From positions 41,450 to 105,449 of the forward strand of contig CAVNZG010001017.1 in NCBI GenBank assembly GCA_963693315.1: a stretch of 64,000 nt of DNA, written 5' to 3'. The notes beneath the pieces were generated by a model. It saw only the letters and a program-made list of their open reading frames with translations. It made no database searches and had not been told where the DNA came from. The stretch is from Diogma glabrata (lineage: Eukaryota; Arthropoda; Insecta; Diptera; Cylindrotomidae). The position numbers were made by a program, and so were the translations under genes. Below, in pieces: positions 1 to 9,518 of this stretch; position 1 is the first letter of the stretch; every line of letters begins with the position of its first letter.

Positions 1-192
1 CGAATCCAACAAGAACTTCAGAATTTGAAGAGATTGATTGGGCTTGCCGACAAAAGACACACAAAAAGTTTTGAGGAAAAAATAATCGCATTAAAGAAAG
101 CAAGAGCCGAATTAAGGAAATCGAAAAGAAAAAAGAATAAGGATGGGAGGAGCGACAAGCAAGAAATCAGAGGAGATCTTGATCAACAATAA
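1..192 (+). CDS. Partial open frame in the Gypsy-1 leader, product unknown
   Basis: Frame 1 is open from the window edge to TAA at 190-192, giving 63 residues rich in Lys, Arg and Glu and probably helical (it opens RIQQELQNLK and ends with a KSKRKKNK-like basic run). It overlaps the start of the next small ORF at 143 in another frame. It could be the end of an upstream Gypsy-1 ORF or a chance open frame in a leader. I do not recognise it. Confidence 0.25.
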   Translation, partial: RIQQELQNLKRLIGLADKRHTKSFEEKIIALKKARAELRKSKRKKNKDGRSDKQEIRGDLDQQ

Positions 193-364
193 TTCGCCCA
201 ACCCAACCAATACAGTTAACACTGTAAATACAGATTTATTAACTGATGTAGAAAATGCAATTGTAACTGTAATTGTAGTCATTTTAATAAAAATAATATA
301 TGAAAAATTAAAAAATGTTTTCAATCGTAAAGTTAGAGAGCAAGTAGTAGCGACAAATGTCTAA
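143..364 (+). CDS. Small 73-aa ORF upstream of gag, possible acylated membrane protein
   Basis: The ORF begins MGGATSKK, which resembles an N-myristoylation signal (MGxxxS/T followed by basic residues). After a Thr/Asn-rich stretch it has a hydrophobic segment at about residues 40-51 (IVTVIVVILIKI), then a basic tail. Its stop overlaps the gag start in the 8 bases ATGTCTAA (357-364), an arrangement that would suit termination-reinitiation. The frame is intact while pol is broken. It may be an accessory ORF of this Gypsy lineage or chance. I know of no confirmed homologue, so the function is inference only. Confidence 0.4.
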   Translation: MGGATSKKSEEILINNNSPNPTNTVNTVNTDLLTDVENAIVTVIVVILIKIIYEKLKNVFNRKVREQVVATNV

Positions 365-1496
365 AATTATAAAAGAAATTTGCGAAGACTTAGAAATTAC
401 TCTAAGAAATTTGAAAAAGAGCATCAATAGGGATTTTTCTGCGGTATATTTATTAAGAAAAACAAACTCTTTAGAGGAGAGTAAAACTAAATTTAAATTA
501 GCTTTTGAGACCACGGTCATTGAAAACAAAACAGTAGCGATAACAGTCAAAGAACAATTTCTCCAATTACATACAAGTATCAGTCGAATTTTAAAGAATA
601 AATCTACAGTGTACCAGCGCGCGGAAACTAATATGGCGTCCTTCGAAATTGGCAACATTTCAAAAGCCATTTCAGAATTCCAAGGCGAACAAAACACACT
701 ACATAATTTTTTAGGTATAATTGAATTTTTATATGAAGATTTAGATGAAGCAGGGAAAAGAAAACTAATAAAATTTGTTATAAAAACAAAAAAATCGGAT
801 AAAGTAAGGTTTAAGTTGTTGACATGTGAAACACCAACAACATTTATAGAGCTAAAAAATGCGTTGTTAAAAGTTTATAAAATAAATAAAACTCCATTAT
901 CGTTACAAATAGATTTAGCAAGACAGGTACAAGGTAGTCGAAGTGTAGGAGATTTCGCTTCTAAGGTAGAAGAAATCTCAGCAAAAATCAATAGTTTACA
1001 GATAGATGAACAAGGTGAAGCTAGTAAAGTAGTTATAATGAAATTGAATGATAAATTAGCGTTAAATGCATTTAAAAACGGACTAAATGATAACATTAAA
1101 ACCACAGTAATAGCTTCAAGACCTAGTACACTTCAGGAAGCTATTGAAATTGCCACTGAATTAGATGTAACAACAATTGCTGAGAAAAGATCCAGCATAT
1201 TTCATTACAATAAAAATAGAAAATCTTCATATAAAAATAAGAATTACACACCACAAAGTAACTTGACGAATACGCCATATAGACCGAGCAATAATAACTT
1301 CGGATCACCGAACGTAAATGTTAGGTATAATCCAAATTTTAAAAATAAACAAGGGAATAATTATTATAACAATAGAGGTTATAATCACAGAAATAACAGA
1401 AATAATAACAATCGACGTGTACGTATTGTACACGCGGGAAACGAGGTTTCCCCTGGCCTAGAGTCCAGGGTGGAAAAACAGTCAGAATCGAATTAA
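357..1496 (+). CDS. gag: Gypsy-1 Gag polyprotein
   Basis: This is the structural protein that would form the retrotransposon particle and bind its RNA. The frame is intact over 379 residues: a helical N-terminal two-thirds and, from about residue 285, a tail dominated by Asn, Tyr, Arg and Lys with repeated YNNRGYNHRNN-like runs. No CCHC zinc knuckle is present, which suits the 17.6/297/gypsy branch, where RNA binding relies on a basic tail. The ATG at 357 overlaps the stop of the preceding small ORF. Protease lies downstream in the -1 frame, consistent with a gag-pol -1 frameshift. Length is normal for a Gypsy gag. Confidence 0.8.
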   Translation: MSKIIKEICEDLEITLRNLKKSINRDFSAVYLLRKTNSLEESKTKFKLAFETTVIENKTVAITVKEQFLQLHTSISRILKNKSTVYQRAETNMASFEIGNISKAISEFQGEQNTLHNFLGIIEFLYEDLDEAGKRKLIKFVIKTKKSDKVRFKLLTCETPTTFIELKNALLKVYKINKTPLSLQIDLARQVQGSRSVGDFASKVEEISAKINSLQIDEQGEASKVVIMKLNDKLALNAFKNGLNDNIKTTVIASRPSTLQEAIEIATELDVTTIAEKRSSIFHYNKNRKSSYKNKNYTPQSNLTNTPYRPSNNNFGSPNVNVRYNPNFKNKQGNNYYNNRGYNHRNNRNNNNRRVRIVHAGNEVSPGLESRVEKQSESN

Positions 1497-2349
1497 GCGG
1501 GCATATTAAAATCTGTAAGATTAACGATAATCTTACTAATTACATTTCTATATCATGTGATAAAGCATACGCATTAGTCGCGTTACTAATCGACACCGGG
1601 CCGATATTTCAATTATAAAAATAAATAAACTAGATAACATAAATGGCATAATCAGTGAAAACAAATGTAAAATATCAGGGGTAACACAGGCTGAGACCTA
1701 TTCCCTTGGAACCATATAGTGACATATCTAAAAATAAACGAGCACCAAATAAAACAAGAATTTCATATTGTAGATGAGACTTTCCCAATAGTAACTGATG
1801 GCATTTTGGGAAGAGACTTTTTAACCAAAAATTTCGCAAAATTAGACTTTGAGACATTCACAATGGAACTTTTAATAGATGATAATGAGATAGTATTACC
1901 ATTAAAAACACATATACGTAAAATAGGACAAATTACAGTACCTCCAAGGACTGAGATGTTGCATCCAGTTAGGATTATAGTCAAAGAGGACACTGTAATA
2001 TTAAATGAAGAAATACAAAAAGGTGTTTTCATTGCAAACTCTTTAGTAGCCGAGAAAGGTATCGCTCACATAAAAATCTTGAACACAAATAATCATGCAG
2101 TTGTTCTTGATGAGTTCACACCAAAAACAGAACCATTGAGCAATTATTACATAATGCGCACGCAGATAAAAGAACAGACTCATGATCGATGTCGACGGCT
2201 AGTAAATGAAATAAAGCTTGATAATCTAGACAAATTTGCGAAAGAGTCTATACTAGAAATTTGTAAAAGATACAATGACATATTTTATTTGGAAGGAGAC
2301 AAACTGACAGTTAATAATTTTTATACACAGTCAATTCCGGTCGTGGACA
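1497..2349 (+). pseudogene. pol: Gypsy-1 pol, protease and N-terminal RT linker (broken)
   Basis: An aspartic protease is recognised by the catalytic LLIDTG stretch (DTG codons at 1592-1600) and the downstream ILGRDFL motif near 1803-1823, a standard pair in retroviral-type proteases. The frame is lost by a one-base deletion right after DTG (about 1600-1602) and changes again near 1708-1712. From 1719 the frame is open to 2349, where pol is cut by the 5 kb insertion. The frame changes make a working polyprotein impossible from this copy. Confidence 0.75.
2326..2349 (+). repeat. Left copy of a perfect 24-bp target-site duplication
   Basis: This stretch, starting CACAGTCAATTCC and ending GTCGTGGACA, is repeated exactly at 7344-7367. 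The pol frame breaks right after this copy and resumes in the second copy. It therefore brackets the 2350-7343 insertion. Confidence 0.9.
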
Positions 2350-4194
2350 GAAAACAATTATAAATGGAGTGTGTGGCATCATTGCCGACAGAGTAGATAA
2401 GTATAAAAAGATCAGAAGTGTGTTTTATATTGTTTAAATAATTATTTATGTGAAATTTTTAATTATTAAATTATAAATGTGTTTTAGTTATTTAATTATC
2501 ATATAACTAAATTAATTATTTAGAATATAATTTGGTGTGTTATAAATATAAGTATATTTTCTTTTAAATCAAACAAGTGACATTTGACGGAGAGAGAAAT
2601 CAATAATCGGCGAATTTCCATATAAAAACAAAATGTATGTACACAATATTTCAGGAATCATACTATTTAAGCTTAATTGTTATATTTTCATGCTTCTCTA
2701 CTGTACTAATATATATTTTTTTATTATTGACAAAATTTATTTTGTCATAACGGCAGATTTAGTTTATTTTCCATATTTTAATAATTATTTTCACAAGTAG
2801 AATAAAGGTGTGGGAATTAAACAAAAACGTAAAAACTATTAATATATCTTGAAATTTTGCTTATTATTAGTTAATTCGCTTTAGGTATGCGCTAACGTTT
2901 GCTGGTTTTGATTTTCAATTAAATTCTGATGATGGGCTCTACATAATATTCATAATCTCTGTTTTCATATTGCATAAAACGAAAATGACGTTTTGTTTTT
3001 ATTTTAAGCGGAGAATATTTTATATTGTGTACACCACAAGAACTGCAAAAAATGTTTTTGTTATATTATTTTATTTGTTGTTTTGTCCAATTTGAATCAT
3101 TCGGCAACATTTTGAAATTAAGCTGAAATAAGTGTTTTTTTACATCCATTCTATCAAATTTCATGTTTTTTTATATTTGTTATGCCATTCGTTTTTAATA
3201 TTTGTTTTCACATTTAGATGGCAGTGCATGTTAGATGACGCAAAGGATGAGTGTTAAGTGAACGCGATAAAAAAAAATTTAATATTGACATTTGAAAATG
3301 TCAAAATAAATTTAGTTTATTATTATTTAAAATTATTTATGAAATAATTTGAACATACAAGAAATTCTTGTTTAGTGTTTTTGTAATTTGAGGATGTATC
3401 AATTTAACCCAACTTTTTTTCTCCGTTGATTTTTTTTTTTTTTTTGACGTTTGAAGTGGATATGTTTGCTATGATATTGGAAACCAATCAATTTTTGATA
3501 TAATTTTTGATAGTTGTGTAAATTTATAAAATAAATACGACTACTTAAGGTAAACAAAAAATTCTTATATACATTCTTACAATTTATAATTCGATTTTTG
3601 GTTTCTATCCGTATATTTATTTCAGTTTAAAAATCTTTTTAAATTTTAGCCAAGACAATCAGATTAAGGTTTACTCAACTTAATTAATAAGATGAGATTT
3701 GTTGCAAAGTATTCTTTTTTGTCTGTTTTCGATTATTTATTTTATTATTTATTTGTGTTGCGCAAGATAGACGGATGTCGATTTTTTTCGGAATAGTTAT
3801 GAAAACAATATTATTCGCATTCTGCAAATTCCAACATAATTCCTTACACAGATAAACATTTTACACGACAAAAATTAGGATTGGCAAATAATTTACTTTG
3901 CAGTTAAAATATTCAAGATAACAAAACTAAATACATATTACTACTTTACTTTGTTACTAATTTATTTGTAATCTTACAAATCAAATACTGAAAATCAACA
4001 TTTTATTGTTGTAAAATGTAAATGCAAGTGAAATTCTTGGTGCATATATGATGTCGATTTAACTGGTCATATATTTGTTTAAATAATATAAAACATAATT
4101 CCAAAGTTGTTTTTAGTTCATTCACATTCCAATCAATTTATATTTAAATAATCCAACGTACACCAACACTTTGCTATTTCACCTAAATCAGGGG
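2350..4194. other. AT-rich non-coding part of the insertion
   Basis: I see no supported gene here. The stretch is AT-rich with poly-T runs (for example near 3430-3445). No terminal repeat or known TE protein fragment was recognised. Confidence 0.4.
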
Positions 4195-4426
4195 CCAAAG
4201 TTGTTACAACAAATGTTGGTGCTCCTAAAGGCAATACACGCATAGATCTGCAATGCATTTAGAGGTATGCTGATTCGCTTGTGCAAGCAGTCTCTAATGT
4301 CACCAATGATCATGTGGTACTAATCGGTTTTGAGGGTCTGCGTTCTGGGGATATCACAGGGACAGACAAACGAGGTGTATTGTGTGGCCTAGCTAGTGAT
4401 CTGGACTTGGACTCCCATTCAAAATG
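4195..4426 (+). pseudogene. Coding-like fragment, product not recognised
   Basis: One plus-strand frame (starting about 4200, GTT GTT ACA) reads about 75 residues with one internal TAG near 4258, ending TGA near 4426. Composition is protein-like and less AT-rich than its surroundings, with segments such as VGAPKGNTRIDL, HVVLIGFEGLRSGD and ASDLDLDSHSK. This suggests a decayed host or TE exon. I cannot name the family. Chance is possible but less likely given the sustained codon quality. Confidence 0.35.
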
Positions 4427-4544
4427 AAGCGTAAAAAAAAAAAACAAAACTGATTTCAATATTTATAACTCGCATGGATGGTAATTTCATCACCGGCTCT
4501 GAAAATATAGTGAGCTTATATCCATTCTTCTTATCTAGGTTTCT

Positions 4545-4930
4545 AATCGGATGTTGGTCATCATCACTTGCAGTTGGTGTTTTGATTTGATGATTTTTAA
4601 TAGCCGTGTCGTGTCGGTGTTAAACCATTATGATAGGTTTTGCAGCCATGATGTCTTTGGTCTGCCCCTGCTTCTCGTTCCAACGATTTGGTCTAATAAA
4701 ATCAGCTGTTGTATTCTTTGTTCCGCATAATGTATCCCAGATAGTTTTCTCTTTTTTATGGTCAGCGTTACGTATTTTGCAGTTTTCCTTCCATTTTAGA
4801 CTGTTTCATGCGAGATGTTGTTTCTCCACATTTTGAATGCCTCAATTTTGTTCACCATATCTTTTGTGACCTTACAAGTTTAAGTTTCTGCACCGTAAAG
4901 TAACATAAGCCAAATATAGCATTTTAACAT
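4545..4930 (-). pseudogene. RTE-like LINE, C-terminal reverse-transcriptase relic
   Basis: Minus-strand translation gives, in order, LLYGAET, NKIEAFKMW, a TIKKRKLS stretch and GRSRGRPKTSW-like and LQNLSWF-like segments. This is the thumb and C-terminal order of RTE-type endonuclease/reverse transcriptases (LLYGAETW, AFEMW, IKKRKLxYxGH, GRPRxSWLxNL). There are several stops and frameshifts, including a stop replacing the Trp of the GAETW motif. It is a short dead fragment inside the larger insertion, in opposite orientation to the insertion's tail. Confidence 0.65.
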
Positions 4931-7260
4931 TTTGTTTTTCATTTTTAAGTTTATTTCGTTTTTGCAAAACACGCTTGACATATTTCTGAGGACACACGTC
5001 AGAATGCTAAACTGTTATTTATCGTTCAGGTCCAGATCTTGTATCAGAATATCTTCAAAATCCTGCCATGGACAAACGTTTTGTTGTTAAATAAAAAAAG
5101 CAAATTGATTGGATCACGGAAGTGGGAAACCAGAAGTTGGGATGTAGATCTACTTTAATAGTTAGCAAAAATTTGTGTACCGAGTTTCATCAAAATATTT
5201 ATTCAGGACATGAAGTTATTGAAATTTTGAACAAGCAGAACCTTGAAAAACCACTCACCACTTTGCCAATATCTATCGATTATCCAAATTTGTAGGCATA
5301 TAAATCTTCATCTTGGGACAAATTGAAAAAAAGCTGTAATTAAAAAACAAAAGCGAAAAAATCAGCAGTTGCATTTTTCTGGTTTTCGTTTCCCGTATTT
5401 GTGCAATGCAGCCAAAAAGTTAGTAGAAATATAGTGAAGAGACAATCCTATTCCACCATTAGCGTAAATTCAAAATATAAGCCTAATTACATTCAAACTA
5501 GCAGAGCTATTAAAATTCAGTATGAAGAAGTGCTGCTGGAGATTGAGCAAGTGATTGTTGCTTCTGGTTTTGGATTTCGCTATAAATAGTTCATCAACAT
5601 ACTCCAACATTAAAAGTTAGTGCCTAGCGGTAAAACAAAAATGTACGAACATTCCAAAAGCTTATCGGTTCTCCGGATTAAACCTCTCTCATTATCTGTT
5701 GATGTGGTTAGAATTAAATCTAGAAATTGAATTGTGTCATTGAGTTATCAAATAAAAATAGTGCCGTGCTCTGCTATTAAACTGCGATGTAGAGAAAGGT
5801 TTATGTTTAGGCAAAATAAAATTATTCCTCTTAAATTGAATTACTGAGTACGTCAACATCTCAGATTTTAATTTTAAAATACAAAATTTGATCAGTTTTA
5901 TCTTTTAGCATATCATTGACCGCTTAACTGCATTTTTAATTATCATTAAAAAAAGTACGGCTAATATATTTGACAACCGATACAGGATGTCGGTCAGATA
6001 TTATTTTTATACCACCAAATATGTACTTATTATATCGACTTCCTAAAATTTAAAACAAACAAGAACTGGTTAAAGATGATTCTCGAGAATGTTTTTTTGA
6101 TATTAGGTCGATGAATTTTATGATGTAGTGGTTGTTTTTTCGATAGTTGCTTCGATTCAGGTGTGAAACAATTTGTTTAACCGGAAGCGATAAGTCAGAA
6201 AGCTAGAAAGCAAAATTGTTCTGGTTCCGAAAAACTTAAAGCTATTTCTACAATTTTGCTTATCATAGCTTGTATATTTATTAAAGTTTCAAATAAATGA
6301 TTTTCGGTACTCTCCAAATCTTTGTTCAATATCGTCCAAAAACTAATCGATATTCTTTGCCGCAAAGTATAATGAAATTCAGTCATTCCTCAGCCATTCT
6401 CCTCATCCGAACAGTAGGTCTAAACAAAGATCGTTTACTCGAACTACTTAATTGGAATTTGTTTTAGTTATAAACCAACTTTACCCTGCTGAACACCGTC
6501 TTACCGATGGTAATCGTATTGCTATGCTTCAATTCTAATACACACTCTGAATTGATCGATAGTTTCTTCTTTATGCAGGTAGGAAACACACGTCAGTATT
6601 AAGTTCCTGTATTCTGTAACATTACATTAAATTGAATTTATAACATTTAATTTTCCGTCTGTTGAAGGTTGTTTTTTTCCCGATCCATTTTGTTTTCTCC
6701 CTTCTTAGCATAAACCTTAAAATTGCCTTAGTGATGTGACATATAACAGTTATATTAGTTGACATATGTTATGTTTTTTGTGTAAGTAGAGATTTTGGTA
6801 AAAAATAAAATTATTTTGCTGGATGGATTTACCGTAATTTTTGAACCATTTTCGTATCACGATTTTATCGATTCTTAACAATCGACAATAGTACAACACA
6901 ATTTTCTTTAAATAGAATATTCTTTTTACAGCTTTAAACACCTCTACAGTTGATTGCAGAAGAAAACAAGTTAATAGGAATTTTGTTATATATCTAGCTA
7001 GAATATTCAAGATCAATTTAATCATTATCTTATTATACTAATAAATAATATGAATAACAGGTTTCCGACTGGAGATTGCAGGCGAGAAATTTGAGATACG
7101 GGATTGCTGATTGGCGATTGCAGATTATATGTATAAGTGATTGTCCTTGTGATTGTCTCGTAAAAGTAGTAGCTAGATACGATTTGCCAGGTGTCTGTAA
7201 CCGGGTCGTTCACTCCTAACTTATAATTACCTACCTATCCTTACCTATTGTTATATGTAA
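4931..7260. other. Non-coding part of the insertion
   Basis: Only short unsupported open frames occur here (for example 5401-5589 and 6750-7025). None resembles a known protein, and codon use follows the AT-rich background. No inverted or tandem repeat was recognised. Confidence 0.35.
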
Positions 7261-7261
7261 A

Positions 7262-7343
7262 ACGGCTGTAGGAAGTGGCCCGGCCGTAATCCGGAGTCTC
7301 GCCTAGTGCTTGGTCCTACAGTCCAATCAACCAATCAATCAAT
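7262..7343 (+). other. 3' tail of a retroposon ending in (CAAT)n-like repeats
   Basis: A GC-richer segment (GTGGCCCGGCCGTAATCCGG, then GCCTAGTGCTTGGTCCTACAG) ends in CAATCAACCAATCAATCAAT immediately before the right 24-bp TSD. This looks like the 3' recognition end of a LINE or SINE whose tail is a short tandem repeat rather than poly-A. Assignment to a named family is not possible by eye. Confidence 0.5.
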
Positions 7344-7367
7344 CACAGTCAATTCCGGTCGTGGACA
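7344..7367 (+). repeat. Right copy of the 24-bp target-site duplication
   Basis: Identical to 2326-2349. The RT reading frame of Gypsy-1 continues directly from this copy. Confidence 0.9.
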
Positions 7368-8977
7368 AGCGCCCAGTTTATATAAAGGATTACAGGCTTC
7401 CACAGTCTCAGCTCGAAGAGATAGATAATGAGGTAAAGAAACTTATAGATGAAGACATCATAGAACCTACTAGGAGTGCGTACAATTCACCGTTATTAAT
7501 TGTCCCCAAGAAGGATATAGAAGGAAGCAGCAAAAACGATACAGAAGGAAGTAGGAGGTGGCGTTTGGTAGTAGATTTTCGCCAATTAAACAAAAAAATA
7601 ATGGATGATAAATTCCCATTAACCCAAAAAGACGATGTACTAGATCAGATGGGAAAAGCGAAGTACTTCTCCACTCTAGATATCACCAGTTCATTTCACC
7701 AAATAGAGTTGGAAAGCAATTCTAGACTTCTCACTGCGTTTTCTAACAATAGTGGACATTTTCAATTCAAACGATTACCTTTTGGGTTAAAGATATCGAC
7801 TAATAGTTTTCAGAGAACGCTAACAATAGCACTCTCAGGGTTAGAGGCAAAAGCGTTTTTATATGTTGATGACATAATAATCTTTGGATGCAGTCTGAAA
7901 CATCACAATAATAATCTAATAAAGGTTTTTGAGAGATTGCGTGAATATAATCTCAAACTGAATCCCAAGAAATGCACTTTTATCAAAAACTGAGGTAACG
8001 TATTTGGGACATTTAATTACCAATAAAGGAATTAAGCCAGATCCAAGCAAATTTAATATATTACGGGACTTTCCTACTCTAGCTGATGCTGACGCGGCGA
8101 AAAGATTCGTAGCTTTTTACAATTATTATAGGAGGTTTATCAAAGATTTCGCAGAAATAGCAAAACCAATAAACAAGTTATCAAGAAAAACACCTTTTGC
8201 GTGGACAAAGGAATGCCATAAATCATTTTTAAAACTGAAGTCTGAGTTAATGAGTTCGGTTACGTTAAAGTATCCTAATTTCGATGAGACGTTTATTTTA
8301 ACAACAGACAGCTCCAATTGTGCGTTTGGTGCTGTTCTCTCTCAAGGAATAATAGGTCAAGACTTACCAATTTCATACGCTAGTAAGAGTATGACGAAAT
8401 ATGAACTTAACAAACCGATAATAGAAAAAGAGCTCTTAGCCATCCATTGGGCTATTAATTATTTCAGACCTTACCTTTACGGTAGAAAATTCACAGTGAT
8501 AACGGACCATAGACCCTTAGTGAGTCTTTTTACTCACAAAAACCCATCTTCCAAACTAACAAGAATTCGTTTAGATTTGACTGATTATGACTTCGGTATC
8601 GTATACAAACAAGGTAAATTAAATACCAACGCTGATGCTTTATCACGAATAAAAATAGATTCTGACATGTTAAAATCGATGGTTCCAAATACAGAAGTAT
8701 TGGTAGTAACTAGATCAAGTAAAGACCCGCGTAATGATTTAGAAATAATTTTTAATAACATTGAGATAGAACTAAGAAAAATGCACACCGCAAATAATAA
8801 TAAAAATATAGTAGCCATGGCCAATGATGATAATTTATTCGAGCACGTAATTATAAATGATTTTAAGAATTTTTTTAATAAGTTGCAACGTAATAAAGGG
8901 CAAACAAGTTTAAAAGTAATTATATATAAAAATCCCCTAAATATTCATAATGATGAAAATAAATATAAAATTTATCC
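7344..8977 (+). pseudogene. pol: Gypsy-1 pol, reverse transcriptase and RNase H (frameshifted)
   Basis: The RT fingers and palm are clear: LIVPKKD, WRLVVDFRQLNKK, FSTLDITSSFHQIEL, LPFGLKIS and the catalytic FLYVDDIIIFG (about 7855-7890). A one-base gain in an A-run near 7985-7989 creates a stop at 7991-7993. The frame then continues from 8004 with GHLITNKGI, the RNase H with TDSSNCAFGAVLSQ (catalytic Asp), KELLAIHWA (catalytic Glu) and TDHRPLVSLF, then NADALSRI. The last residues before 9011 read into the next element. Integrase is missing. The fragment is confidently Ty3/Gypsy and cannot encode an intact enzyme. Confidence 0.85.
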
Positions 8978-9518
8978 CGCCGCAGGAGGGATCGATTTTG
9001 ATCGATTATGATCAATGTTGATCTACGGGTCTGACTACCCTGCGTACTCCAGTCCCTGCCATTGACATATGAGTTAGCGTGAGATATCACATACCACTGG
9101 CAATGGCAGGAGATGTCATTAGCCAAGATGATATCTTAGGGTGCTGGCGGACGAACTTTAATTAGTCAACGGCAGCACTTCCAGTCTTAGCTGGGCAGCG
9201 TTCCGTAGCGGTACCGCTCATTAGCTCTTCCGAGGAATCGAACCAACACGTAGTTATGTGTGGGCTTTGTGCCTCGATTGAAGTGGTGGGCGGTGCGTCT
9301 GGGGTGCGCTGCATCAGCTGGATTATTGGCATTTAGTTTTGTTTTGTTTTCTGCAAATTTCTCACAATTTGTTTTTCACTTATTATTTTGTTATTATTTC
9401 TTCATCTTATCATGAAATATTGGCATATGTCATATTTTGTAGTATGATAGGATTTTTTACTTAGTTATGCATTTTAAAATAAAACACAAAAAAATAAAAT
9501 AAACATTTTGATATATAT
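8978..9518 (+). promoter_or_regulatory. LINE 5' untranslated region, probable internal promoter region
   Basis: This is 540 bases of higher GC than either flank, with no ORF. It contains an inverted pair CCTGCCATTG/CAATGGCAGG (about 9055-9112) that could form a hairpin. LINEs of this group carry their promoter in the 5' UTR; that role here is inferred from position only. Confidence 0.45.

Larger units (their letters stand above)
2350..7343. mobile_element. ~5.0 kb non-coding insertion inside Gypsy-1 pol
   Basis: The insertion is defined by the 24-bp direct duplication on both sides and by pol resuming directly after it. It holds no transposase or RT ORF of its own in the plus direction. Its right end is a GC-richer tail followed by CCAATCAACCAATCAATCAAT, a short tandem-repeat end of the kind seen on some LINEs and SINEs. 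The long TSD and the tail fit target-primed reverse transcription. Inside are an RTE-like LINE relic on the minus strand (4545-4930) and a coding-like block (4195-4426). It may be a large retroposed RNA or an unclassified element with decayed ORFs. Confidence 0.7.
1..8977 (+). mobile_element. Gypsy-1: decayed Ty3/Gypsy-type LTR element, 3' part missing
   Basis: Gag, an aspartic protease with DTG, a reverse transcriptase with YVDD and an RNase H follow in Ty3/Gypsy order on the plus strand. Gag has an Asn/Arg-rich tail and no CCHC knuckle, as in the 17.6/gypsy branch. No LTR lies at the left edge, so the 5' end is outside the window. Integrase, any env and the 3' LTR are absent because the element stops near 8977 where a LINE begins. 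There are several frameshifts, and a ~5 kb insertion lies between protease and RT. This is a dead copy. The family assignment is secure; the exact lineage is inference. Confidence 0.85.

Noticed and set aside
4630..5589. Plus-strand ORFs 4630-4836 and 5401-5589
   Set aside because: The first is the antisense of an RTE LINE relic. The second has no motif or supporting context.
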